From positions 248,001-312,000 of the forward strand of contig CAWBHA010000002.1 of the NCBI GenBank assembly GCA_963788585.1: a stretch of DNA of 64,000 nt, written 5' to 3'. Each line of letters begins with the position of its first letter. Positions within the stretch are counted from its first letter, which is position 1. The DNA comes from Bog-473 sp963788585. GTDB lineage: Bacteria; Actinomycetota; Acidimicrobiia; Acidimicrobiales; RAAP-2. The notes under the pieces are model-generated. The model saw nothing but the letters and a program-made list of their open reading frames with translations, searched no databases and was not told where the DNA came from. Shown here one piece after another: positions 1-7,436 of the stretch. A program made the position numbers and the translations under genes.

Positions 1-254
1 CGGGTCTCCCGTTCGGCGAGCAACGACCCTACGCCGAGGGCACCCAACAGGTCATCGACCAGGAGGTGAGCCGCCTGCTCAGCGAAGCCGAGGACAGAGC
101 GCGCGTCCTGCTGGGCGACAACCGAGATGCACTCGACGCGGTCATCGCCGCTCTCCTCGAGAAGGAGACGATCTCGGGAGAGGATCTTGCGGAGATCGTC
201 ACGCGGAGCCGACGGAGGACGAACCCACGACCGTCTGTGGTTCGTACGTCGTAG
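1..254 (+). CDS. ftsH: ATP-dependent zinc metalloprotease FtsH, C-terminal end (partial)
   Basis: The window opens inside this gene. The frame runs from base 3 to the TAG at 252-254 and gives the last 83 residues. They match the end of the M41 peptidase domain of FtsH, with a helix carrying SEAEDRARVLL followed by the typical LLEKETISGEDL segment, and a short charged tail. FtsH is a membrane-anchored hexameric AAA+ protease that degrades misfolded membrane proteins and some regulators. The ATPase domain and the HEXXH zinc site lie upstream of the window, so integrity cannot be judged. A strong hairpin starts 21 bases after the stop. Confidence 0.85.
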   Translation, partial: GLPFGEQRPYAEGTQQVIDQEVSRLLSEAEDRARVLLGDNRDALDAVIAALLEKETISGEDLAEIVTRSRRRTNPRPSVVRTS

Positions 255-274
255 TCGACGGCTCGCGCTGATCA

Positions 275-300
275 GACGGCGCCGTTCAGACGGCGCCGTC
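275..300. terminator. Perfect 11-bp hairpin after ftsH
   Basis: GACGGCGCCGT (275-285) and ACGGCGCCGTC (290-300) form a perfect 11-bp stem with a TCAG loop. It sits 21 bases after the ftsH stop and overlaps the 3' end of a possible small minus-strand gene. No T-tract follows, as is common for hairpin terminators in high-GC actinobacteria. It could end transcripts from both sides. Confidence 0.5.
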
Positions 301-405
301 GGGCAGCCAGTCGTCGAAGGTGATGCGGCCGAGCCGGGCGCCGTCACTGGGGGGAAGCGGCCTTCCACGGTGGTGTTCCGGAGCGGATGCGGTGACGGCT
401 CTCAT
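286..405 (-). CDS. Possible 39-residue small protein coupled to the pirin operon
   Basis: ATG at 405-403 overlaps the TGA (404-402) of the 73-residue gene by four bases (ATGA), the usual signature of translational coupling. The frame ends with TGA at 288-286. The product has 39 residues, ends in ITFDDWLPDGAV, and uses GC-rich third positions. I recognise no family. The stop lies inside the hairpin at 275-300, so the gene would end at its own terminator. Short length makes chance a real alternative; only the overlap geometry and codon bias support it. Confidence 0.35.
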   Translation of the reverse strand: MRAVTASAPEHHRGRPLPPSDGARLGRITFDDWLPDGAV

Positions 406-623
406 CTCAGGCTTTCGTGCCGCCAACCGTCTTTGTATTCGGCATCGTGCAGCCCGCGGACGAGATGGGCATAGTGGTCCAGTCGATCGGCCGCGGCTTG
501 AGCTTCGTGATAGTCCTTGCCGTGGTCGCGCGCGGCCGTCTTCTCCTCGGCTCGCTTCCGAACGATACGGAGCTCTTCGTGGGCATGTTCGACAATCTTC
601 TCCAGGGTTTGCTCGAGGTTCAT
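402..623 (-). CDS. Small hypothetical protein, helical, 73 residues
   Basis: The ATG at 623 is preceded by a clear ribosome binding site (AAAGGAGACGAGAACG), which makes this a convincing gene despite its size. The product is highly charged and probably all helical: an N-terminal stretch rich in Glu, His and Arg (LEKIVEHAHEELRIVRKRAEEK) would suit a coiled coil, followed by YHEAQAAADRL. It starts 23 bases after the stop of the pirin gene and is probably cotranscribed with it. I recognise no family and propose no function. Confidence 0.65.
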   Translation of the reverse strand: MNLEQTLEKIVEHAHEELRIVRKRAEEKTAARDHGKDYHEAQAAADRLDHYAHLVRGLHDAEYKDGWRHESLR

Positions 624-645
624 CGTTCTCGTCTCCTTTTGGCTC

Positions 646-1656
646 TCAGATCCCGGTGTGCTCGGCTCGGACCGGATCAGGGTCCGGTACGTGCGGCATC
701 AGAGCGTTCGGGGGAATGGTGCCCAGGCGGCCGGCCTCGAAGTCCTCGAGTGCCTGCCCGATCTCTTCTTTGGTGTTCATGACGAAGGGTCCGTAGTGCT
801 CGACGGGTTCTCTGATCGGCCGGCCTCCGAGGAGAAGGATCTCGAGTTGGTCGATGCCCGAGTCCTGGCGGTCGTCCGCGCGGAGGGCTATCCAGTCTCC
901 GTCGTCGAAGGCCACCAACTGGCCGCGTGCGACCGGCCTTCCGTCGCTCCCGACCCGTCCCGATCCGGCGAGCACGTAGACGAGCGCGTTGAAGCCCGGG
1001 TCCCAGGGCACCTCGAGCAGCGCCCCGGGAGAGAGGCTGGCGTGCATGAAGGCCATCGGTGTGTGGGTGGAACCGGGACCTCGCTCCGCACCGAGCTGGC
1101 CGGCGATCACGCGCACCAAGGACCCGCCGTCGGGGGAGGAGACCAGGGTCACCTGGTCGGCCTCGAGCCCCTGGTAGGCCGGCGGGATCATCTTGTCCTT
1201 GGCCGGCAGGTTGACCCAGAGCTGGATGCCGTGGAAGAGGCCACCGGAGACGACGAGCTCCTCGGGAGGCGTCTCGATGTGGAGGATCCCCCCACCGGCG
1301 GTCATCCATTGCGTGGCCCCGTCGGTGATGACGCCGCCACCTCCCTGGGAGTCCTGATGGGCAAAGGTTCCGTCGATCATGTAGGTCACCGTCTCGAAGC
1401 CCCGGTGGGGGTGCCAGGGCGTTCCCTTCGGCTCTCCGGGCGCATAGTTGACCGCGCCCATCTGGTCCATGTGCACGAAGGGGTCGAGCTCGGCCAGGCT
1501 CACCCCGGCGAAGGCCCGGCGCACCGGAAACCCCTCCCCTTCGAGCCCGCTGGGCGCGGTGGTCACGGACCTCACGGGTCGTTCGGCCGTCGCTCCCCGG
1601 TCGGGAACGGGGATGTTCGGCAGCTTCGACAGATCGTCGACTGTCACGGCAGGCAT
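646..1656 (-). CDS. Pirin family protein (bicupin)
   Basis: A 336-residue two-cupin protein of the pirin family. The N-terminal cupin carries the metal-ligand region HPHRGFETVTYMIDG near residues 81-96 and the later GGGILHIETPPE segment, both typical of pirins that bind Fe(II) and in some cases act as quercetin 2,3-dioxygenases. The C-terminal cupin is recognisable around FNALVYVLAGSG. The ATG at 1656 has an excellent ribosome binding site (GAAAGGAGGCGCCG). It is the first gene of a minus-strand operon with one or two small proteins and is divergent from the DNA ligase, with 82 bases between the two starts. Substrate and cellular role cannot be told from the sequence. Confidence 0.88.
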   Translation of the reverse strand: MPAVTVDDLSKLPNIPVPDRGATAERPVRSVTTAPSGLEGEGFPVRRAFAGVSLAELDPFVHMDQMGAVNYAPGEPKGTPWHPHRGFETVTYMIDGTFAHQDSQGGGGVITDGATQWMTAGGGILHIETPPEELVVSGGLFHGIQLWVNLPAKDKMIPPAYQGLEADQVTLVSSPDGGSLVRVIAGQLGAERGPGSTHTPMAFMHASLSPGALLEVPWDPGFNALVYVLAGSGRVGSDGRPVARGQLVAFDDGDWIALRADDRQDSGIDQLEILLLGGRPIREPVEHYGPFVMNTKEEIGQALEDFEAGRLGTIPPNALMPHVPDPDPVRAEHTGI

Positions 1657-1738
1657 CGGCGCCTCCTTTCGGTCTCTTCACTCTCTCTTGTCTCCAGCGA
1701 GACCGTCCGCCTCGTTGTCGACGTGAAACGATATTGGC

Positions 1739-2677
1739 ATGGTGACCCCGCTCATGCTGGCGACGTTGACCGACCGTCGCGACTTCGGCGACGATTGGCT
1801 GCTCGAGCGCAAATTCGACGGTGAGCGGTGCGTGGCACGAAAAATGGGCGCCGACGTCCGACTCGAGTCGCGGACCGGCAAGGAGCTCACGTCCACGTAC
1901 CCCGAGGTCCGGGTCGCCCTGGCGTCACAACAGGCACGGGACCTCCTGCTCGACGGGGAAGTCGTGGCCTTCGACGGCGACCAGACGTCCTTCACCCGAC
2001 TCCAGCAGCGTCTCGGGGTGACCAGTCCGTCGCCGGAGCAGGTGGCCAAGTACCCCGTCGTCTACTGCGTCTTCGACCTGCTGGAAGCCGAAGGGGAGGA
2101 TCTCACCGACCGACCTCTCGTCGAGCGACGCGCCCGGCTGACGAGGACGATCCGGTCCAGCTCCGCGATCCAGCACTCCGAGGCCTGGCGCGACGACTCC
2201 CAGCAGCGGTTCGCCGCGGCCTGCCGATCCGGCTGGGAGGGGCTCATCGCGAAGCGCGCCGACGCACCGTACGTCGCCGGCCGCTCGAAGGACTGGTTGA
2301 AGCTGAAGTGCGTCTGGGAGCAAGAGTTCGTCATCGGCGGTTACACCGATCCCGGCGGTAGCCGGACAGACTTTGGTGCGCTGCTCGTCGGCTATTACGA
2401 GCAGGGGTCCCTCCGCTACGCCGGGAAGGTTGGCACCGGCTACACCAGGGCGACCCTCCACGACCTCGGTATCCGGCTTCGGAGACTTGAAACGGGCGAG
2501 CCGACGTTCGCCGACGCGCGACCGATTCCCCGCGGGGCGCACTGGACACGGCCCGAGCTCGTTGCGCAGATCGGATTCGCCGAATGGACGAGCGATGCAC
2601 GGCTGCGCCAGCCGCGCTTCCTCGGCCTGCGGGACGACAAGAGTCCGGCCGAGGTCGTTCGGGAGCGGCCCCAGTGA
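1739..2677 (+). CDS. ATP-dependent DNA ligase, LigD-ligase/LigC type
   Basis: A 312-residue stand-alone ligase. Motif I is KFDGER with the adenylated lysine at residue 25. Motif III (DGEVVAFDG), motif IV (EGLIAKR) and motif V (DWLKLKC) are all present, followed by a C-terminal OB-fold region with GYYEQGSLRYAGKVGTGY. It lacks the polymerase and nuclease domains of full LigD, so it resembles the small LigC-type enzymes that act in repair of nicked or broken DNA. No ku gene is in the window. The ATG at 1739 is close to the divergent pirin promoter region and has no strong ribosome binding site. Confidence 0.9.
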   Translation: MVTPLMLATLTDRRDFGDDWLLERKFDGERCVARKMGADVRLESRTGKELTSTYPEVRVALASQQARDLLLDGEVVAFDGDQTSFTRLQQRLGVTSPSPEQVAKYPVVYCVFDLLEAEGEDLTDRPLVERRARLTRTIRSSSAIQHSEAWRDDSQQRFAAACRSGWEGLIAKRADAPYVAGRSKDWLKLKCVWEQEFVIGGYTDPGGSRTDFGALLVGYYEQGSLRYAGKVGTGYTRATLHDLGIRLRRLETGEPTFADARPIPRGAHWTRPELVAQIGFAEWTSDARLRQPRFLGLRDDKSPAEVVRERPQ

Positions 2678-2746
2678 GCACGGGCAGCAGGAAGGCGATC
2701 GAAGACGGCACTCGGAGGTGTTGGGCGGGCTGATCGGCGAGACGCC

Positions 2747-4396
2747 TCAGGAGCTCGTTATCTGCATCGTGTACGTCCGTGCACCGACCGGACCGCCACT
2801 CCGGCTCACGCCGATCGTGACCCCCGCGCTCGCCACCGTGGTGGGTGTGCCGGTGATCGTTCCTGTATCTCGATCCAGCACCAGACCGGCCGGGAGATCG
2901 TCCGACAAGACGATCCAGCCCGCCCCGGTGCGCACTGACGAGGCAGCCAACGAGGCTTGGTACGGCTTCCCGACCACCCCGGACGGGAGGCTCGAGGGTC
3001 TGATGACGGGAGTCTTCGGAATGGCCCCGAGGGTGACGGCGCTGCGCGGCGGAATCGTTCCGGGCCCCGTCGCGAGGCAGCCCTTCGAGAGGGCCGGGTT
3101 GGCCGGAGCCTTCAGGACGGGTGGAGTGGCGAAGGCAGGAGGTGCGTGCAGGTCGACCATGTCGAAGAGGTCGTGTGCGTTGGCATCTCTCCGGGTGAAT
3201 GCCGGGAGGTTCCACTTTCGTTCGAGGGTCTTCAGGACCGATGTGTGGTCGTACACCGTATGGGAAACGAAGTCCCGCTTCGCAAGGGGCGACACCACAC
3301 CTGCGGGCACCCGAAAGCCGTACTGATCGAACCGGGCCGGCACCTGGTTGGGCGAGAGGATGGGGAGGACGTCGTCGGGCGGAATGGCAGCGGGCGGCGC
3401 GACATGGTCGTACCAGCCGCCCCATTCGTCGTATGTCCACACCAGCATCGATTTCTTCCACTGGGGACCCGACATCATGGCGTTGACGATGCTGGCCAGG
3501 AATTGGTCGCCGAACTGGATGTCCTGAGGGTTTTCCTCCGAGGAGACCGAGTAGTTGGGCTCGACGAACGAAAACTGCGGCAGCGTCCCCGCGGCTGCAT
3601 CGGCGTAGTACCGGTCGAGTGGGTTGAGGTTCGCGGTGATGGCAGGCTCGGTGAGCAGAGGCAGCCAGACACCGATCGAGGACTCGTTCGAGTAGTAGTC
3701 CTTCCAGGTGATGCCGTGACGATTGAGGACGTCGAAGATCGTGCCGTTTGGTGGGAGGTCCTTGTTGAGCCCGTCGGCGACCTGTCCGAGCGATGTGCCG
3801 GCCATCAGGTAACGCCGGTTGGGGTCCGTCTGACCGAGCAAGGACGAGAACCATCGGTCGGCGATCGGGAACGTGCGCGCCATGTCCCAGGTGAACGGAA
3901 GGTCCTCCCCGAGGAAATACCCGACCGCCTCGCCTGTGGATCCCTCGACGAAACCGCGGTTTCCACCTACCAGTGAGTGGTGGGCCAGATTCCAGTTTTG
4001 GCCGACGCCGTTGGTCTGGCACTCGCTCGGCATGTGAAATGCGTGGACGAGGTTGCCGTGACCATCGGGAAGTGCGATCGTCGGCTGACCGGTTTTCCCC
4101 CTCGGGAAGCAGTCGCCGCGACCGAGCATGCCGAGGATGTTGTCGAATGAATGGTTCTCCATCATCACGACGGTGAAGTAGTCGATTTGGGGCACCTGGT
4201 CCGTACCCGCCGGTGCTGCAGGATTGGGAAGAGAGCCTGGCTCGTGTGTCCGAGGGGTCCGCCGGTCGTCACGAATCGTGCTCGTCGCACCCGCGGACCC
4301 GGCAAACGCGCCACCGCCTGCCTCGATTCCGGCACCGAGCGCGCCCACCGCTGCCGCACCAAGGAGCGAACGTCGGCTCAAGCGACGCGGGGTCAC
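2747..4396 (-). CDS. Tat-exported phosphoesterase (phospholipase C / acid phosphatase-like) with C-terminal Ig-like domain
   Basis: I start this gene at the GTG at 4396, giving 549 residues. The frame stays open upstream, but only this start places a twin-arginine signal (SRRSLLGAAAVGALGAG) at residues 7-23. The catalytic domain belongs to the phosphoesterase family of phospholipase C and AcpA: ENHSFDN near residue 80, a central YDEWGGWYDHV, and YDHTSVLKTLE near the domain end. The last 85 residues or so look like a putative Ig domain (LPAGLVLDRDTGTITGTP), probably for cell-wall or substrate attachment. The enzyme should act outside the membrane on phospholipids or phosphate esters. It is divergent from another secreted hydrolase 89 bases away. 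Confidence 0.88.
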   Translation of the reverse strand: MTPRRLSRRSLLGAAAVGALGAGIEAGGGAFAGSAGATSTIRDDRRTPRTHEPGSLPNPAAPAGTDQVPQIDYFTVVMMENHSFDNILGMLGRGDCFPRGKTGQPTIALPDGHGNLVHAFHMPSECQTNGVGQNWNLAHHSLVGGNRGFVEGSTGEAVGYFLGEDLPFTWDMARTFPIADRWFSSLLGQTDPNRRYLMAGTSLGQVADGLNKDLPPNGTIFDVLNRHGITWKDYYSNESSIGVWLPLLTEPAITANLNPLDRYYADAAAGTLPQFSFVEPNYSVSSEENPQDIQFGDQFLASIVNAMMSGPQWKKSMLVWTYDEWGGWYDHVAPPAAIPPDDVLPILSPNQVPARFDQYGFRVPAGVVSPLAKRDFVSHTVYDHTSVLKTLERKWNLPAFTRRDANAHDLFDMVDLHAPPAFATPPVLKAPANPALSKGCLATGPGTIPPRSAVTLGAIPKTPVIRPSSLPSGVVGKPYQASLAASSVRTGAGWIVLSDDLPAGLVLDRDTGTITGTPTTVASAGVTIGVSRSGGPVGARTYTMQITSS

Positions 4397-4485
4397 GCGC
4401 GCACGATAACACCGCGGTCCGCGGAAGGGCCGGTCGGCGATCCTGAGCGAACCAGGCTCGTCGTGCGGCGGTACTGTGGCGAACC

Positions 4486-5934
4486 ATGCTCCCAAGAGGA
4501 CGTTCGATCCTGTCGAAGCGAAATCTCGTGGTGGCGGCCACGTGTGGTTTCGTGGCCGCGTTTTTGTGGGGCACGGGCGCCGGCTCGTCGGCGACGTCGT
4601 CGGCGAGCGCATCTCCTGCGCCGCTCCGGGTCACATGGATGCAGGGCTATGCCGCTCCCGACACGCCGACCCAGTACGACAAGGTCGGGGTCATCAAGGT
4701 CGGGCCGAGCAGCGCGAAGAACGTCCTGGTGCTCGAACCGGGCACCTCCGCCGCCGCCGCCTACTTCGTCCCACTCGCGAAATGGATCGTCTCGAAGAGC
4801 GCGGGCTGGCAGGTCTGGTCGGTGGAGCGGCGCGAGAACCTGCTCGAGGACCAGTCGGAGCTGAACCTCTACAAAGCGCACGAGGCCACGGCGCAGCAGC
4901 TGTTCGATTACTACCTCGGCTACATCAAGGACCCGAGCATCACCCATCATTATCAGCCCGTCTCGAATGCGACGGTCGAATTCGCCAAGCAATGGGGCAT
5001 GAACGTCGCCGTCCAGGACCTGCACGTGGTGATCGGCGCCGCCAAGAAGCTCGGTGGCAAGGTCGTGCTCGGTGGCCACTCGCTCGGCGGATCAGTGGTC
5101 ACGGCGTATGCCACCTGGGACTTCGACGGGCAGGCCGGAGCCGACCAACTGGCCGGCCTGGTCTACATCGACGGCGGGAGCACCACGACCCCGGTGAGCG
5201 CCCAGGCAGCGACCCAGACGCTCCAGGCGCTCGAGGCCCCGGGCGCCAGCCCGTGGCTCGCCTTCGGCGGGATCGCGGCACCGTACGCCGGATTGTTCGA
5301 GGCGACGGGAGCGGCTTCGGCACTCTTGGACCCGAATGCGCCTTCGTTGGGGCAGACCTCGGGGCTCTTGCCCTCGTACATCGTGCCTTCGGTGCGCGTC
5401 ACCAACCTGGGGCAGTACGGCTACGCGCTCAACGCGTCCACCTCACCCTCGAGTCTGCTCGCCGCCCAGGCGCATCTGGGCCAGGGCATCGCCTCGAAGG
5501 GCCCGGTCCATGGCTGGAACGGTGCCGGCGCGCTGACGCCGATCGACCGCTTCGCGACCATGTTCTCCGGTGAAGGCATCCAGAACGCCAACGGCACCGA
5601 GTGGTACTTCCCACAACGCTTGACGGACGACACCAGCGCCGTGGACAACGGGAACGCCAATCCCGCCCAGAGCGTGCTCGATGTCGACGCCACCATGGGC
5701 CACAGTCTTCCGAAGAACCTCCTGATCTACGCGTTCGGCGCCCGCCTGGGCGGCGCCAGCGTGCCGCAGGATGCACAGGCCCTGGCCCAACAGTCCGGCA
5801 TACCCATGAGGAACCTGACCCTGGCGAACTACCAGAGCACCTACTCGCACAACGACCCGGCCGGCGCCTATCCCAACAACGCGTTCTTCAGTCGGCTCAT
5901 ACCCTTCTTGGGAAAGGTCAGCGCCCAGAGGTAG
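4486..5934 (+). CDS. Secreted alpha/beta-hydrolase
   Basis: A 482-residue exported protein. The N-terminus has a basic start, a hydrophobic segment (LVVAATCGFVAAFLWG) and a Ser/Ala-rich stretch, consistent with a Sec signal peptide. The nucleophile elbow is GGHSLGGS near residues 202-209, followed by a DGG strand end; the catalytic acid and histidine are probably in the C-terminal third, where YSHNDP is a plausible His region. Substrate is unknown. The pairing with the divergent phospholipase C-like gene suggests shared control, perhaps in lipid or phosphate scavenging. The last 17 bases overlap the convergent LapA-like gene. Confidence 0.8.
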   Translation: MLPRGRSILSKRNLVVAATCGFVAAFLWGTGAGSSATSSASASPAPLRVTWMQGYAAPDTPTQYDKVGVIKVGPSSAKNVLVLEPGTSAAAAYFVPLAKWIVSKSAGWQVWSVERRENLLEDQSELNLYKAHEATAQQLFDYYLGYIKDPSITHHYQPVSNATVEFAKQWGMNVAVQDLHVVIGAAKKLGGKVVLGGHSLGGSVVTAYATWDFDGQAGADQLAGLVYIDGGSTTTPVSAQAATQTLQALEAPGASPWLAFGGIAAPYAGLFEATGAASALLDPNAPSLGQTSGLLPSYIVPSVRVTNLGQYGYALNASTSPSSLLAAQAHLGQGIASKGPVHGWNGAGALTPIDRFATMFSGEGIQNANGTEWYFPQRLTDDTSAVDNGNANPAQSVLDVDATMGHSLPKNLLIYAFGARLGGASVPQDAQALAQQSGIPMRNLTLANYQSTYSHNDPAGAYPNNAFFSRLIPFLGKVSAQR

Positions 5935-6301
5935 AGAGCGACGGCTCTCGATCCCGTGCTCGCATGGTGCGACGGGCCAGCAGCCGCAACTGGAGCGTCC
6001 GGGCGGCCCCGACCACGAACACCGTGGCCGCACCCAGCAGTGCGGCAAGCAGGAGATCGAGACCGAGGGGGATGTGCCAATGCACCCCGAAGAATGTGGC
6101 GTCAGTGGCGTGCAGATTCTCCAAGATGAACACCAGCACGACGACCAGGGCGACGATGGCAATCGCAACGAAGGTCCACGAGACGGATGTGCGCGTGGAG
6201 GGCACGCTGCGCTGGAAGCCCTGCCCTCGACGATCTTGTGGGCTTCGATCCTCGTCGTGCGGCTCTTGGGGCTCGGGTTGGGGATCCGGCATATGCAGCA
6301 A
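5918..6301 (-). CDS. LapA-domain (DUF1049-like) membrane protein
   Basis: A 127-residue protein with a charged N-terminal region of about 42 residues and two membrane segments: VAIAIVALVVVLVFILENLHATDATFFG and LDLLLAALLGAATVFVVGAARTLQL. The FILEN motif after helix one and the short loop between helices are typical of the LapA (DUF1049) family, small inner-membrane proteins linked to lipopolysaccharide assembly in Gram-negatives and of unknown role in actinobacteria. Its 3' end overlaps the convergent hydrolase gene by 17 bases, so the two messages can form antisense pairs. Confidence 0.8.
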   Translation of the reverse strand: MLHMPDPQPEPQEPHDEDRSPQDRRGQGFQRSVPSTRTSVSWTFVAIAIVALVVVLVFILENLHATDATFFGVHWHIPLGLDLLLAALLGAATVFVVGAARTLQLRLLARRTMRARDREPSLSTSGR

Positions 6302-6350
6302 ATCTACCCGGAAGCGTCAGTTCTCAGACATGTGGAGGCGGAGCTCGCCC

Positions 6351-7424
6351 TCAGGCGTGGGGCGGGGCGCCGGCCAGGAGGGCGTCGATCTGGATCATGG
6401 CCGCGGCATTGTTGAGCGCGGAGCCATTGCCGGCGAAGAGCCCGTGCGGCAGCCGCTGCGTCGCCCACATGGCCGAGGCGTAGTCGGTCAGCAGTCTCCG
6501 GTACCGGGGGTCCGGGCGGACCTCGTCCAACGCGAGGAGGTTCCGAAAGAGGACGGCGTTGAACGCCGGGTCCTGGGTGATGAGCGCAGGGACGTCCAGG
6601 CCCGCCAGGTACGCCGTCGCCGTCTCCTCGGCTTGGTCGAGGAACGACGAAGCCGTGGTCTGTCGGGCCAGGAGGACGCCGGCACCGATCGTCGATCCCT
6701 GGTTGTAGGACCAGATGGTCGACGTTCGTGTGCCGTCGGGCGCGATCCGGTCGGCGTACAGGCAATCGGGGCCCTGCAGGGCTCGTCCGCGTCCACTCGT
6801 ACGTGCGCAACGCCCACTCGAGATGGGCCGAGTCCCCGGTCTTCTCGTGGAGCCGCGCCGCCAACTCCGCGGCCGGCCCGTTCACGCAGGTGTTGCGGGA
6901 GCGGTTGCTCGCCGGTTCCTTCCAGCGGATCCCTCCCGGGATCTCCCACGAGGCCTCGGTCGACCAGCCCGAGACGACGAAGGGGAAGACCCGTTCGGCC
7001 AGCCGCAGCAGGACCGGATCCCCGGTCAGCTCGTGGTGGCGCACGAGTGCGAGCCCGAGCCAGGCGTTGTCGTCGTAGTAACGGTCACCGCCACTCCCGA
7101 GCGGTGGCGTCACCACCGACTCGAAGCCCGCGCTGCCCGTCCCTGCGAGGATTCCCGGCTCTCTGCCGTAGGACCGGAGCCCTCGCGTCATGGTGTCGAG
7201 GAGCTCCAGCGCACCGCGTTGGCCGGGGAGCGATCCCATCGTGCACAGCGCCGACCAGGCGTCGGCGAACGGCCACAAGTATTCGTAGCTGCGCCCGAAG
7301 ATCCACCATCGCCGTGCCCCGAAGAGGCCGCGGCCCCGGACATGGAGTCGGGACGACCGGATCGCGGCGAGGGTGGTGTTGGCCCGCAGCAGTGCGTCGG
7401 TCGGGTCCGCGTCGCTCAGGGCAC
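6351..7424 (-). CDS. GH76-like alpha-1,6-mannanase family protein (frameshifted)
   Basis: Conceptual product of about 357 residues resembling the GH76 alpha/alpha-barrel family, which cleaves alpha-1,6-mannan backbones. Recognisable parts are the WPFADAW segment, YYDDNAWLGLAL with the Asp pair expected of the catalytic site, CVNGPAAELA, and STIWSYNQGSTIGAG. The last two lie in different frames: one extra C in the CCC near 6775 breaks the gene. The 5' end also lacks a normal start. A TAA at 7431-7429 is followed only by ATT and CTG in frame; restoring one C in the CCC near 7420 would allow GTG at 7424. With both corrections the length is a whole number of codons. It lies 12 bases after the surface-protein stop and is probably cotranscribed. 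No signal peptide is visible. Confidence 0.65.
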
Positions 7425-7436
7425 CAATTTACGGCG

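Noticed and set aside
517..1824. Long open frame on the plus strand opposite the pirin gene
   Set aside because: It is an antisense shadow produced by high GC content. The product is low-complexity and Arg/Gly/Val rich, matches no family, and the opposite strand has a good ribosome binding site and clear pirin motifs.
2331..4022. 563-residue minus-strand frame overlapping the phospholipase C-like gene
   Set aside because: Arg/Pro/Gly-rich sequence in an alternate frame of a well-supported gene, without motifs or a ribosome binding site.
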